From contig JARHVA010002685.1 of NCBI GenBank assembly GCA_037957365.1, positions 1,961,501 through 2,025,500 of the forward strand: DNA of 64,000 nucleotides. The letters run 5' to 3'. This DNA comes from Torreya grandis (lineage: Eukaryota > Streptophyta > Pinopsida > Cupressales > Taxaceae). Shown piece by piece: positions 1 through 12,828 of the stretch. The position numbers and the translations under genes are program-made. The notes under the pieces are model-generated. The model saw nothing but the letters and a program-made list of their open reading frames with translations. It was not told the origin of the DNA and searched no databases. Position 1 is the first letter of the stretch. The number at the start of each line of letters is the position of its first letter.

Positions 1-1690
1 ATGCCTTAGTGTCATTCATGACAACATGAAACATCAAAAAACATTTATGTCAAGAATAGTGATAAAAAGTAAAATAGTTACTAATAGAATATTAGAGTTT
101 TCAATGGTAGGGATTATAACACATGGTCATGGTGTAGGTGGATATGGGAATTTTTTTACCATACATTCTTGGAGGGTCTAACTTTACCATCACCTCATTA
201 AACATGTGCTTTATGGATATGGAAATAATAGTGCCATATACTTATGGATCTTTACTATATAAACTTGTATCTTCAAAATATCCATTGTATGATGCACTTT
301 TTTATAACAACTACAACCCTAAATGCAAGAAATATAGAGAAGCACAATCAATTGGTGCCTTCAAGAAACTTCCTTCCAAGCTATACCTTTAACTAGACAA
401 CTGTTGTGGGGATAATAAGAGTAGGTACTTCCATCCATAATTATATTTTAAAAATGTCTAACCTTATATGAAACTAATTACATTTAAAAATTCACAAAAT
501 CATGTCTTTTTATAGGTATTTGTGGAAATACTTATCTCTCCTTATCTACAAAGGTGTTTTTCTTGATGTCAAGGTTAAATTTATGCATGTAGTACATACC
601 CATGAGGACATTGATGGCACATTTGGAAACATATCTAAATGTATACAGAGGAAAGATGTATGGAGTGTGGTAAAGATGATAGACACTTATACGACATGTG
701 AAAATACAAAAAACTTCATACCATATTTGATTGAAGAGGTAGATAATTTCAAAGAGTATGTTAATAGTTACTAGTTGAAGGGAAGAAATGAAATAGTAGG
801 CTTGACAAAAGGTCAATGCTTCCTTATACATATGGAGCAAGGTCAGCCCATTATGCATTACAAAAGATCTATAAGGGGTATAAATTGGTCCCCCCCTGAT
901 TACATTATGGGGAATAAAATAAAATGGCGAGCCAAATGTTTTGGAAGGTAAACCGACAAAAAAATATTTTAAAGACTTAAAAAATAGAGAAATGTCTTAA
1001 GATTCCATTGTTGCTAAAGAATTAGATAAAATTCAAAAAAAGAGTCAAAAAGGAATTAAATATAACTTGAATAATTATGTGTAGTAATTTAATGAATTTG
1101 GTTTGACTAAAAATAGTAAGTGGAAGGATCTAGCATATTAATTCCAAACCATCCAAGATATAATGAAAGAACACATGTTCCCTTTTGAAGTTGAGTGCAC
1201 AAGAGTGTTTTGGCCTAGAACTCATCATGACACACCCCTGCATAAAGATCTACTAAAAATGGTTCATGATAGCACCCTTGATTTTGGAGTGGCATCTATA
1301 GATACATATGTTGGTCCAAGAAGCCAAAGAATAAGAATTGCATTTGATCCAGCTCAAGATGTGTAAATCAAAGACATGTTATTTGTCAGACCTGATGATT
1401 CTATAGGAATGGACTACACAATATGGGTTTTTAGAGATAAAATCAATATTTAGATACTAAAAATAAATGGGGATTTTGAATGATGGATCAATGTATCTTG
1501 GTTCATCCTAGTTCATGCAGGGAAAAAATGTAGAAGAAGCTAAAATTTATTTAGGCTACTTAGATAAGAAATATAAGCCAAACCCAACTGACACATATTT
1601 ACCATCCATATTTATAGATAGTATCATATTAACTTGGAAACCAAATAAAAATTGGAGAGGTCATACACTTGTTCTCAATTATTTTTGAAA
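1..1690 (+). pseudogene. Decayed DUF7869-like (HTHEDIDG motif) gene, 5' end outside window
   Basis: Several frames carry pieces of one protein in the right order. A GHGVGGYGNF stretch lies near 120-165, then a frameshift leads to SNFTITSLNM. LDNCCGDNKS lies near 393-422, and after a short intron come YLWKYLSLLIYKGVF and HTHEDIDGTFG (motif at 595-618). Further remnants follow: FIPYLIEEV (716-742), a block at 1163-1363, VRPDDSIGM near 1385-1415, and a Trp-rich tail near 1570-1680. The order LDNC..DNK..HTHEDID is what I know from plant and protist proteins carrying the Pfam domain of unknown function DUF7869. Its function is not established; some relatives are repeat-like. Nonsense codons at 390 (TAA before LDNC) and 772 fit CAA/CAG to TAA/TAG decay. 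This is a pseudogene. The family call rests on remembered motif order, not on a search. Confidence 0.7.
425..515 (+). other. Intron inside the DUF7869-like pseudogene
   Basis: Removing these 91 bases, which start GTACTT and end TTTATAG, joins DNKSR to YLWKYLSL in frame (phase 2, AG plus G making Arg). Reading straight through instead loses the protein within a few codons. The retained intron shows that the copy came from genomic DNA and not from a processed mRNA. Confidence 0.6.
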
Positions 1691-3751
1691 GGCATTATAA
1701 CAGACTATTTGAATACATCATCCTACTAAGCACTAATAAAAATAGTGATAAAAATATTGTGAAATTTGAAATGGTGTTTCCTTAATTTTGGAATGAGAAA
1801 TATCAAAATGTGTTTTTTCAAAATTTAGTCTATTTTTTGAGAATGTATAATGTTTTATTTTTCTATTTATTTATATTTATTTCTAGTGGCACTTCACATT
1901 TTGGTTATTGGGAAATATACTTTAGCTTTTGATTTTTATATTATCTAATATGATAATTTAGTATTTAGGTAATTGTGCATCTATTTAATAGCATTTGACC
2001 ATTTGAACACCCACTTCATATTTTTTCATCCTTCAAAATGGTGTTCGACAAAAGGTTTTCATAATTTACACAACTAATAATTTAGTACATCTAAAATTTT
2101 ATGTTTTGAAAAATACAATTTGACATTTGGTCGTGTATGTGAAAAGGTCTTCAATGTTTATGCCTCAGAATGTCCCACTTTCACTTTGTTCTTTAACATT
2201 TGCATATTGATAAATGTTATTTATCTTTTCATGTGGCACCCTAGATTGTGTAAGATAATATGAGATAAAATTTGATGGTCATGAGGATGCCACTCAAATA
2301 AAATTAAACATATAGATCATAATCTAATCAACTGATGACATGTGGCATCCCAATCATCTCAAAAGTTATAAATCACATATCAGTCGATCACGTGATTATT
2401 GTATAAATTATTTTTCCTTAAAAAATATACTGTCAAGTCTTAATATCTATAAATGTATGGTTTGTGAACCATTTTGAATGGTCACATAATTTGGACGTAT
2501 TGAAAATATATAATATAAATGTGATTTATTTGTTATAAGTCCAAGTAATTCTTGATGAAATTTAATTTATTTATGATAGTTTTCAAATAATAATAAATAA
2601 ATTATTTATGATCATTTTAAATAATTTATAATTATCACAAATATATTATAAGATATGAGTTATTTGTAATAAGTCCAACTTAATCTCGATACAATCTAAT
2701 TAGATCTAGATACAATCTAATTTATTTCTGATACTTTTTAAAAATTTGGACTGTTTATAAGTCCAAATTATATGAAAAAATCCTTTTATTATTTGGTGCA
2801 AGAATCCATATACTAATGGATTTGTCTAAGTTTTTCAAGACACCTAGTTCTTGATCTAACTGACTCACGGTCTACTTTTACCCCTTCAGACACTTGAATT
2901 TAATCTCACACCTACACAATAGATAAAATACTAAGTATCTAAATTAATTAGGTCATTCACATTTATATTAATTATAATTATTTAATTACATTCTTCCTTT
3001 TACATTTAAATTCATGTATTATTATTATACTTTAAAAAATTAGAATAATTATTAAGCTTTATCTTGTTAAGATCATCTAAATAAAAAATAAGGTAAAACA
3101 TAGGAAGGGAAATAGATTAGATAAATTAAGATCAATACAATAATAAATATAGGAAATGATAAATAAATAGATCAATCCCAATCAATATAGTTTTAAATTA
3201 AAATGTTAATTGGAATAAGAGGGATAAGAGGGATAAAATGAAAAAGATACTTGAAGGAGTAATAAAAAATGTGAAGGTATGAAATTTATGACACACAAGT
3301 AGATAATATGGGAATGGCTATAAAATAACCATGAACTAATCCTACCCAATTATATATATTCTCTTTATAATATAAACTCTAAAATATTGGTGCACATGTA
3401 AATACTAAATTATAGTATTTAGTACTTGACAATGAAAATATTTACACACATTTACCCTGCATGACTTGCACACTCAAATATGGTATTATCCCATCATTAT
3501 CTAAAACCTACATGTTACCTTATAATTTTTACCCTTCCTTTCTATCATTACACACCTACATGAACCTCTTTTCCTTTTTAAAATATGCATATTATCCTAC
3601 AAAGACATGCCCATATGTTCAGTTTAATCCTATTATGTATGTATCAATAATGTAAGACTAGATCAATATCACCAATAAATAGTGACCTTTTCCTAACATT
3701 ACCAACCCTCTCCTAGAAATGACTACTTTTAAAAACTGAACCTCTCTTTAT
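1691..3751. other. AT-rich spacer without recognisable genes
   Basis: After the pseudogene tail the sequence is AT-rich with no long frame and no repeat that I could match elsewhere in the window. The short open stretch at 3461-3655 has no recognisable motif. The segment ends at the 5-bp repeat next to the solo LTR. Confidence 0.5.
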
Positions 3752-3756
3752 GTTAG
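3752..3756. repeat. Probable target-site duplication, left of solo LTR-A1 (GTTAG; right TTTAG 8709-8713)
   Basis: The pentamer before the LTR start matches the one after its end at four of five positions. In AT-rich DNA this is only moderate support, but it agrees with the LTR ends defined independently from the array copies. Confidence 0.5.
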
Positions 3757-6700
3757 TGTTCACCAAATTTGACCTTACAAGTCAAATTAGGGCACCCCTA
3801 GGTAAAAAATTGACTTTTAGGTCTTTTAAGGGTCCAATACATATGTCACAAGGTGTTTTATAGGTTAATTAATGTCATTTTATGTTATAATAGCCTTGGT
3901 CCTTAGTCATTTTAGTTATTTTAGTCATTTTGAGTGATTTTAAGGTCCAAAAAGGAGCCTTTAATGAGTTGTATGGACTACCTAGGAATTGTGAAGGTTA
4001 AAAAAGGCTATGTCACATGACATGTGTTTTCACATGTCTTAATCAACTATTAGTAACTAAAAGTGGTAGGCACTTCAGTACAAAAACTAGTTTTCTTAGA
4101 AAAAAGGGTGACTTTGGCACTTTTATAGCCCATGAGGAAGCGTAACACTTGGGAGAAGATCATAGAATGTCTATTTAGATTCCTCAAGCTTAGTTTCAAG
4201 TTTGAAGTGATTCTTAAGTGCCATTTTTTTCCCAAAATTGTTCACTCCTTTTTCACCGTTCTTAGTAAGTAAAAGTAGTTTTCAAGTTTGTACTTGGTAT
4301 GGCTAGTATAGGAGATCTTAGATCAAACTCCTTGGGGAGGTGAAATTAAACTCAGAGACCTTCATTTTCATATAAATATTTTGAAGAATGGTGTTCTGTG
4401 ATTCATGAACCATCCTTATGAAGTTGACTATATTTTTTTACTTGTTTTTTCATGAACCCTATAGCTTTTACTCCATTTTTTTCAAGTCCATATGAAGTAG
4501 TTATTGAATATGATTCCAAATGATTTTTTCCTCCTTATATAATTATCTCTATTTTTTATCATGTTGATTTGATAGTCCAAATAACTCACTTTACAGGAAG
4601 GTGTCACTATATGAGTTTTAAGTCAAAGATCTTTGTTTACAGAGTGTTTGATTATCAGAGGAAGCTTAATAGGAATGTCATATGATGTTTACCATATATT
4701 AATTCCATATTTATCATCATCATCTCATGTATAGTTTCATAACACCATGTTTGGATCAAGTTTTTAGTCTTGTTAAGCTCACAACCAATTCTTTACTCAA
4801 TTTCACTTGTATTCTTGTTGGATCAAATGTAGAACCTATTTAACATGTCCACAGAGGTGATTTTGTAGTATCATGATGTTTCATGTTTATATTTTTTTTA
4901 AATTATCAATTGATCATGAAGGCAATCCCTTTGGTACATGAATCATTTTAGGTTCATTACTTGCATGTAACCTAAAGTCCACCTATAAGGGTCTCTCTTT
5001 GATAACATCATGATGGAGGAGGAGATTTAATAGTTGATCCAAATATTTTGGATTCTTACAACTGCATTGGAAAACTTTTTTAAGGCATATAACTGACCAT
5101 AAGCATGTGAACCCACTCACTCTCCATAATGTTTCATTTTTTGACTGTACTTTGAAAATGGCCATCTACCTGTAGGTGTAAACAAGGAGCTTAGGTGTCA
5201 TATGAAATGTTAAACACATATTAAAAATAATATAAAATACCTCACAAGTACTATATGGATTAACAAAATTAAGAATCATGTTCAAGAGAGTTGATTGCAA
5301 GTTTAGGGATCAAATCCCTAAATGGGCAAAATAGAGTCCCCTTGGGTTTTGTTAGTATATTGAAGCATGATTTCAAAGAATTCAAATTCTTATAAATGAC
5401 CCAAAATTTCAAAATATATCATAGAGAATACCTATACAAATTTATAATGGTAGAAATAAAGTGAAGGATGGTGATTGAGAGGGCTAAAATTGTTTGTAAA
5501 AACATTGAATTCAAGCATTGATGTCTACAGGTTTAGTCCTAAAGATCCCATTTTTACTTAAGGCTTAAAATTAGGCCTTTCCACCATGGAAAAATGTTTT
5601 TAAATGGTTTAAATGAGTTATTTTATCTAAAATATCATAAAAAATGGCTCACTTACTATGTTTGGTCCTCGTGAAACACCTACAAGTATCCCTACCTTTA
5701 CAGACATGCACCTACAGTAGGCCCTAACTTCTATAGAAACATTCATGAAAAGGTATTTAACATGGGATATATATAATATTAGAAAGTATAATATGTTTTA
5801 AATTCATCTAAGGACCATAATGGTGGTCTATATTCTTTTCTAAGGTAAATTACACCTAAAGACACACCATAGAACATGACACAGTCAAAGGAAACAAACA
5901 TTTAACAAACAATAAGCAAGGGGTTGAAACTATTGAGTTGGCATTACAGGTATATGGGGTGAGTATGAAATACAAATGGAAGTATTTAAAATAACACCTA
6001 AGTAAGGTCTTTTATCATTATTTTTAAGGTCAAACTATGCAAGGTCACCTATAGGTAGGGTTTCAAGGAACAAGTCACAGTCAAAGGCACACTCAAACTT
6101 GACCAGTCAATGTGTGAGGTGAGAACATTGGAGGTTAAAGATAGTTTAAAATATAAAAACACATTAATAATTAATAAATAATACCATGAAAATATCATAT
6201 TTTAAATTATTTAAATAAATATCCCTAGACAAGTAACTTGCATCCCTTATAAAAACCCTACACACACAGTCTATCTCAACAAAAGTTTATCTCAGGTGTT
6301 GGTGCTTGTATAGGATCAGTTGATATGACCAAGGGACAAAATTTTATCTATATAGTCCTTAAAACCTATATAATCCTCTATAATATTCATATTATTTGAT
6401 AAAATAGGGGGAGTGCCCTCTATTTTATCTCAGATAGAGGGCACTCTCGTATGAGCATAAACTGGCAGATTTGAGAGTCAATGACAAAATTTGAGATTAG
6501 GAGTTGAGTTAACACTTAAATAAGGTGTGGAGAGTTATAAAACTTAAAAATAAATATGTTATAACATGAAAAATAGGATGGAACTCAAAAAGGTACCTTA
6601 CACTCTTAGAGTTACAATCATGACTCTTGAGCAGGATTTTGGCCTAGTTCCCAAACAATAGGTCATTTTCATTTATAACTATGGGAAATATGTATATACT

Positions 6701-8708
6701 ATTGAAACATGTTTATGGGAAAATTATTAATTTATTAAATATTATGGAATGAAAATAAGACAATTGGATGCCCTAGGCCACAAGGATCTCAGTCAAGCTC
6801 ATTAAACAAGGACTAAACCTAACATCCAAAAAGGGGGTCAACTTCATATTTCAATTTAGATGATCACTCAAACCTATTGGATCATGAATATGGGGTAAAT
6901 AATATGTGTTAAATATTTTTTAAGGCAAAGAAACCCCTGAGAAAGCCACTTTATCTCATAAATAATACTAGAGCTATAGGAAAATGAGGAAAAGGCTTGT
7001 TATGACAAGTTTGATTACTTATAACTCTCTTGATGCTTTTAATGGGGGAAAAATAGGTTTATAAGAGTTATAATAGGTCCTTAAAAATTATTTTATGGAA
7101 TTAGTTTGATCTTCCAACATGAAACCTGGATGATCAAATATTAAGAGGTCAAACAAGCATAAAACCCTTGAAAAACCCATAATCAAGACCTGATGGAGAA
7201 AACAAGATTGAAGAGATATCATATGACATTTTTTGACCATTAAAGTGATTTTAACTTATAAATTACTCACTTAGTCTCCCTTCCATACCTTTGAGCTTTA
7301 AAAAATTATACGGATAAGGTGTTAAATAGGGTTTTATTTACTATTTTATGTGTTGTACAACATACAAGAGGTTTCAAGAAATGAAATCAATTTTAGGGGG
7401 AATATTATCACTTTAAATAACTCCTTATTACTATATAATTCTTTGAAAAAACTTTTATGTGTCAAAATAGGAGATCTCATCTCAACCATTCAAAACTAGC
7501 ATAGTGGACAAGCTAGTGAGAAAGGTGAAAAACTTTAAGTGGGATGATTTTAAAGCATGCATGATTCCTATAAGGCCATGGAGGGTCTTTAAAGGTGTCT
7601 TCCACTCTCTCCCATGGATTTTCATGTGAAAATGAAGCCAAATTTGAGGCCAAATGTGTAGGTTACATGGAAGAGGAATTTTTTGGATTGTAGATGATGA
7701 TTGCTCATTCTTAGAAGATTCCAAATGACTAGGCTTGAAACCAATGCATGGATAGGCAGATTGAAATCCTTCCCATTAATTATAATAATCAAATCTATCC
7801 CTAATATTTTTTTGGACATTCAACCAAGTCCAAATCATGTAGTTTTTTGAGCTATAATGAGGAATATTATGCCACTTTGTAAGAGTTTGATGACTTGGAT
7901 AGCCACTTATTCCTTATAACCTTGCATGGTTCATACCATATCCTAATCTCATTCACATTTAACTTATTTTATTATCTTTAAAAGTGTCCTTGTGACCCTT
8001 TTACTTATTTCTTCTTCTATCTATCTCAAGTTCTATAAGAACTAGCCATTTTGGCGATTGTAACTTATTCTCCACCTGAGTATGGTGAAGCCTTGCTCAT
8101 TTGAATACCATTTGATCAATAAGAATACTTATTTTTACCTATTTATGACTATTCATAAGTGTGTTTTACTTGGATGATGAATCTTGTGTAGTGAAGACTA
8201 TGGATTCCTTAGCATGTTGTCTCAATGTTTCACTCTATTTGTAGTTGGAAAACTTCTTGTAGGGCATGTGAAGTGTTTTAAGAAATGTCAAGGATTGAGT
8301 GATTTAGTCTATTAACTAGTGACATTCAAGTCCTATTGTCTATTTCTCCTAACTTTTCAGATTCATCCATAACCTCATAATGTAACATTGACGTGAGAAG
8401 ATGTAGATTGAAGGAGTGTATGTTTGGTTAGTCCTTTGTTCTCATGTGTAACATGTTACTGGTTTGAAGTAATCATATTATTTGGTGTATTAACTCCCTT
8501 AGAATAGTTTTCTTTTAGTTATATCTCTCCATTTTCCCCCTCAAAATTTTAGGTGTAGTTGTAATCCAAAGTGGTACATCAAGAGAGCTAGCCCTATCTA
8601 GAGATTCACCTCATCCTTAGCATATCGACAAGCCTAGAGGTGTTTCTATTGTGTTGGATGAGGAGAGGTTAGGAATATCATTAAAGGATACAAATCTAAG
8701 TGATAATA
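3757..8708 (+). mobile_element. Solo LTR, family A (LTR-A1)
   Basis: This ~4.95 kb block aligns end to end with the three LTRs of the array at 36650-56946. It shares the start (TGTTCACC then AAATTTGACC), the central stem-loop at 6410-6445, the TAACTTATTCTCCACC box near 8063, the CAAGCCTAGAGGTGTTTC box near 8629, and the end AAGTGATAATA. No internal region follows: the primer site seen after the other copies is absent. It therefore looks like a solo LTR left by LTR-LTR recombination. The flanking pentamers are GTTAG (3752-3756) and TTTAG (8709-8713), four of five matching, consistent with an aged target duplication. Orientation is taken from the array copies, whose coding remnants run on the plus strand. 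Confidence 0.8.
6410..6445 (+). other. Conserved stem-loop in LTR-A1
   Basis: GAGTGCCCTCTAT (6410-6422) pairs perfectly with ATAGAGGGCACTC (6433-6445) around a 10-nt loop. The same hairpin is recognisable at the same place in the other three family A LTRs. Confidence 0.7.
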
Positions 8709-8713
8709 TTTAG

Positions 8714-9402
8714 ACACATAGTGTGTTGGTGGTGTGATAAATCACCTAATTAGACTCATATATATTATTTAACCCTAAATTTAAATAAGGGGATATCTAT
8801 GATTAAAAGGTATTATATTATATTTTTACACAAGGATGGTGAACTAACCAAATGAATAGGCTAACAAATATAAATTTATATAAATGATATTTTGAAGTTA
8901 CATAACTTATATTTATAAAAATAGTAAAATATAGATATTGATAGACATTGAAATGAATAAGGAATAATGATACTTATCTAGTTTATTATGCTCATGTAGG
9001 TATGATATTAAATGTGTTGGAAGTGGAATAGATGATGATCTTGGAATAATTATCATATATTTAGAATATTCTATTTGTGGCCTCATACATTTACATTAGA
9101 TCTAGATAGTTACATCAATGTAGATGTCTAATTTAAAAATAGATGTCTTGTACAAAATATTGACTGGATCTATATGTGACCCACTAGATTATTTTGGGTT
9201 TTCTACCACTTTCTTATGATGAATTTATATTATGCACATGGGCTATCACTATTTTTCAAATTATTCAACCCTAGCTTCTTCACCCTTGGAGTAACTATGA
9301 GAAAAATGGGTTAGTGGGATTATGGGTTGAGCTACCCCAAGGACTCATGTGTGAATGGGAACTTCCTACATAGCTAATACTATAAAGAGGGCCTCAAAAT
9401 TA
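8714..9402. other. Spacer between solo LTR-A1 and the family B array
   Basis: About 690 bases with no recognisable coding sequence. It is bounded on the left by the A1 target duplication and on the right by the TGTAG duplication of the B array. It is probably the older host sequence into which both inserted. Confidence 0.45.
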
Positions 9403-9407
9403 TGTAG
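9403..9407. repeat. Target-site duplication TGTAG, left flank of B array
   Basis: This pentamer lies directly before the first LTR base and is identical to 32822-32826 directly after the last LTR base, 23.4 kb away. Both boundaries were set by LTR alignment. Confidence 0.75.
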
Positions 9408-11548
9408 TATTGACTCTTCAAACTACACCCTTAAGATGTTATTTTTCAAACCCTTCTAAGTTTAGGGTAGCATGGGATTAACACAAGGTTGTGGGTGACC
9501 TATGAATGGAATAAACCTATAGTTTATGGGGCTAGATCCCCTAGTGCATATATTTATCTAAAATAACTAAAACTAATAAATTGTTGGTGTGAAAAGGGAG
9601 AGAGAAACATTAAATAAAACTTAATCTAAAGGGAGGTGATGCACTAATATAGCTCATCCACTCTATTTCACGTTTTAATAACACTAATGAACCAATAAAG
9701 TAACTAAATAACTATCTCCTAGTACTTATAAGCACTAACGCTTCATATATAGGTTGTTCCAAGTGGATATAACATGAAGGTCATGAAAGGGAGGTCTCGT
9801 TCAATACACTTACCAATCATATTCTACTCCAAGCTCAATTACCAACAATTTTTCACACTATGTGACCTACATAAAACATCTAATAACATCTAGGTGAGGC
9901 AAGGAATTATAAAGGGAGAAAATATACCACTCATTAATATTAAACAAACATATAAAACACTAAATACTAACATGAATAAGATGAAATATTCCTTGTATTA
10001 GCTCAAGAGGTGATAAAGTATAAATTTGGGTAGAATCTCTCATACCTTGTAGAGGGACTAAAATAATTGCCTTACTAGCTCAATATATAAAACCACATGG
10101 AGGTAACATGTATAGGTCATGAATGACCAAAATCCACTCAAATAATAGTTACAGTAGCCCCATAACTCCCTCTATGTGTTACCTTCATGGATAGTGGTCT
10201 TCAATGAGCCTTTTGGGAATTGAGATGGAGTATTGGATGCTGATTCAAACTTAGTTGACCTCATGAAGAGCATGTGTATGATAACCTATTCAATAAATCC
10301 TTTCCTTAGTAGTTATGAAGGTGGAATCATGCTATAAATAGCCTTCATATATAATTAAGTAAGTACCTTCCCCTTGTGCATGTTAACTAAGCTAAAGAAA
10401 ACTACTCCATCCTCCATGATGACCATGAAAAGTGTGTCTAATTACATTCATGAAGTATTTAAAATGTGTAATGACCATGAATTGAATCCCTTAGTTCCCC
10501 TCTATGCCAAAATCATTTTATCTTATTTGTCAAAATAGGCCTACTAGACAACTAGGCTTAGTTACTTAGTACTTGTTCCTTAGGTGGCCATGAAACTTTA
10601 AAAAAACCTTTAAAATATATAAATAAACATAAATTATATTTCAATTAACATGTTAATAATTATATATTATTTCTTAATAATATACACTTGTAAATTTTCC
10701 CATCTAGGTGACTAGGTCACCTTTTACTAGCTTCTCTAGATTGCTTGTTTGGTGTATACTTATATAAGATCTTGTAAGGATAATTTTGAGTATTTGGTGA
10801 TTTTGAAAGGTTAAATATGACTCAAACTACCATCCCCTATGATTTTAACTCACCATCAATTTTTTTACCCTAAAAACATTGTTAAACCTTATAAAAATAG
10901 AGCTTGTGTGGGGTTTATACAATTATCTATATATACCAATGCCATGGATAGGACTTCCTTAGAGTGAATAATGTTATTAAATTTTTTCCCATTCCAATCT
11001 AGAGCATTTAAGTGAAAATTATTCATGTTTTCCTCCATCAAGTGTGAATTAGGGTTTATGCAAGGTTTTAGTGGCTTACCATCTTAACAATGGTTCATAA
11101 ATCACAAGCCTCAAACCCAAAACTTATGGACATGGATGTTGATCTCATAGACACCTATAAAAATCTTGGATTTATACTAATCCTATGTAACTTGTATGGT
11201 GTATATTAGGTGAACATTATCATCCCTCAAGCTCTTGGTTAGGTGTTTTATGTAGATTTCAGTGTTAAGGAATGTTCATAAATATGGGATCTTTACTAAA
11301 ACTCTTTCCTCCATGAATTTTTATTTACTATGGGTACCCAAATTATCCTAAGATTACTAGGCTTGAATCATTATTGAATGTAAGATATGAGCATTGGATT
11401 TGGTGACTTAACAAGGTAGATTAGGGTAGTGTAGTTTGAGAGAAGTATTAATATCAAAGTTGACACTTACTTGCCTCCTTCTATCCAAGAAACATTATTA
11501 AGTACATATATAAATTTAATATGTATTCACATGTAATTAAATACTCTT

Positions 11549-11562
11549 GGGGGGGGGGGGGG
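11549..11562 (+). repeat. G14 homopolymer
   Basis: Fourteen consecutive G inside LTR-B1. The matching position in LTR-B2 (near 24915) has only a short G run, so this expanded after the LTR copies separated, or is an assembly length error. Confidence 0.85.
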
Positions 11563-12776
11563 CTATGAGTCTATCACCAAGATTGAGGTGGGGTTTTGAA
11601 GCCTAAGGGTTGTTTTACACCTTATAGGCCTAAACTAAGTCGGAGCCACCTGTAGATGAATTAGTGACTCAAATGTCACCATATCACCCTTATCCATATA
11701 TTTTCAACCTTTTTTACTTTTCTCAATTTGCCTAGACTCCTCAGTCTCCTCCTCTCTTACATCTACCTTTAAGTTTCATTGCAAAAATGAGTGTTTGACT
11801 AGATATGTTATGGGTCTAGGTAGGACTTGTGTCTCTTATACATACTATTGATGGAGTTTAAAATCATGTGATATTATATCCTACCCAATAAACACCTTTA
11901 GAATTAGGCATCCATTCAATTCTTCTTTTTTGACTCCCTAATATCCCTGCCTAGGGTTTATGAATAGTTAGGCTTGTGTAAATATAATGACTTAGTTGAG
12001 TAATTTATTTCCTCAAATTGAGGTTATAATAATATTTAAAACCTTTAAAATTTCTTCCTAACTTCCCCCTAGGTTTTTTCATACCTAAAACAACCACCAA
12101 AACATGTATATGTCTTCAAGTCACATGCATAATCTTGTATAGGCCTATTTAGGCCTAATACACCTATTTAGGACATTAAGATCTTCCTATCTCAAGGACT
12201 AAACCATCTCAATGGGAAAAAATGAGATAATTTTAGGAAATGAATGAGAGACCCATTTTTCACTTGTATTCTTCATTTTCCTATAGGGTTCCACACCTTC
12301 ACTCTTCTGCTAATGAGCTTGTCCGTAGGTGGTAGTCTTGCATCTTAACTAAGTGGGTGTGGGTTACTATACTTTGATAGAAATTTGAAGTCATGTTGAT
12401 ATATGGAAATATAGGTTTATAATACTCACATAATTTTTAGTCTCTTTTAACCATTCTAAACTTAGTCACTTGTATACATGGTTCAAAACATCTTTGTTAC
12501 CTTGACTGCCTACTTATTTAGGATTAATAGGCCTAATTATGACATTAGGCTCTCTTCTACCTCAAAATATAAACAAAATTCAATGTAATATGTTTTTAAT
12601 ATTTATAAGTCAAGTTAATACACCTATTTTCATTCATCCTCCTCCCATTCATGTAGAAGTTTTCAATTTTTAAGCACATGCATGTATAAGACAGCTTAGG
12701 CTCACTAGGCCTAATAGACTATCAAGGCTTCACCTTTGCATTAAAGGAATCGAGGAAATAAATAAATACTAATAAA

Positions 12777-12779
<3 letters not shown>

Positions 12780-12825
<46 letters not shown>
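12780..12825. repeat. (AT)n microsatellite
   Basis: About 46 bases of uninterrupted AT repeat inside LTR-B1, absent at the matching place in LTR-B2 near 26140. Confidence 0.95.
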
Positions 12826-12828
<3 letters not shown>

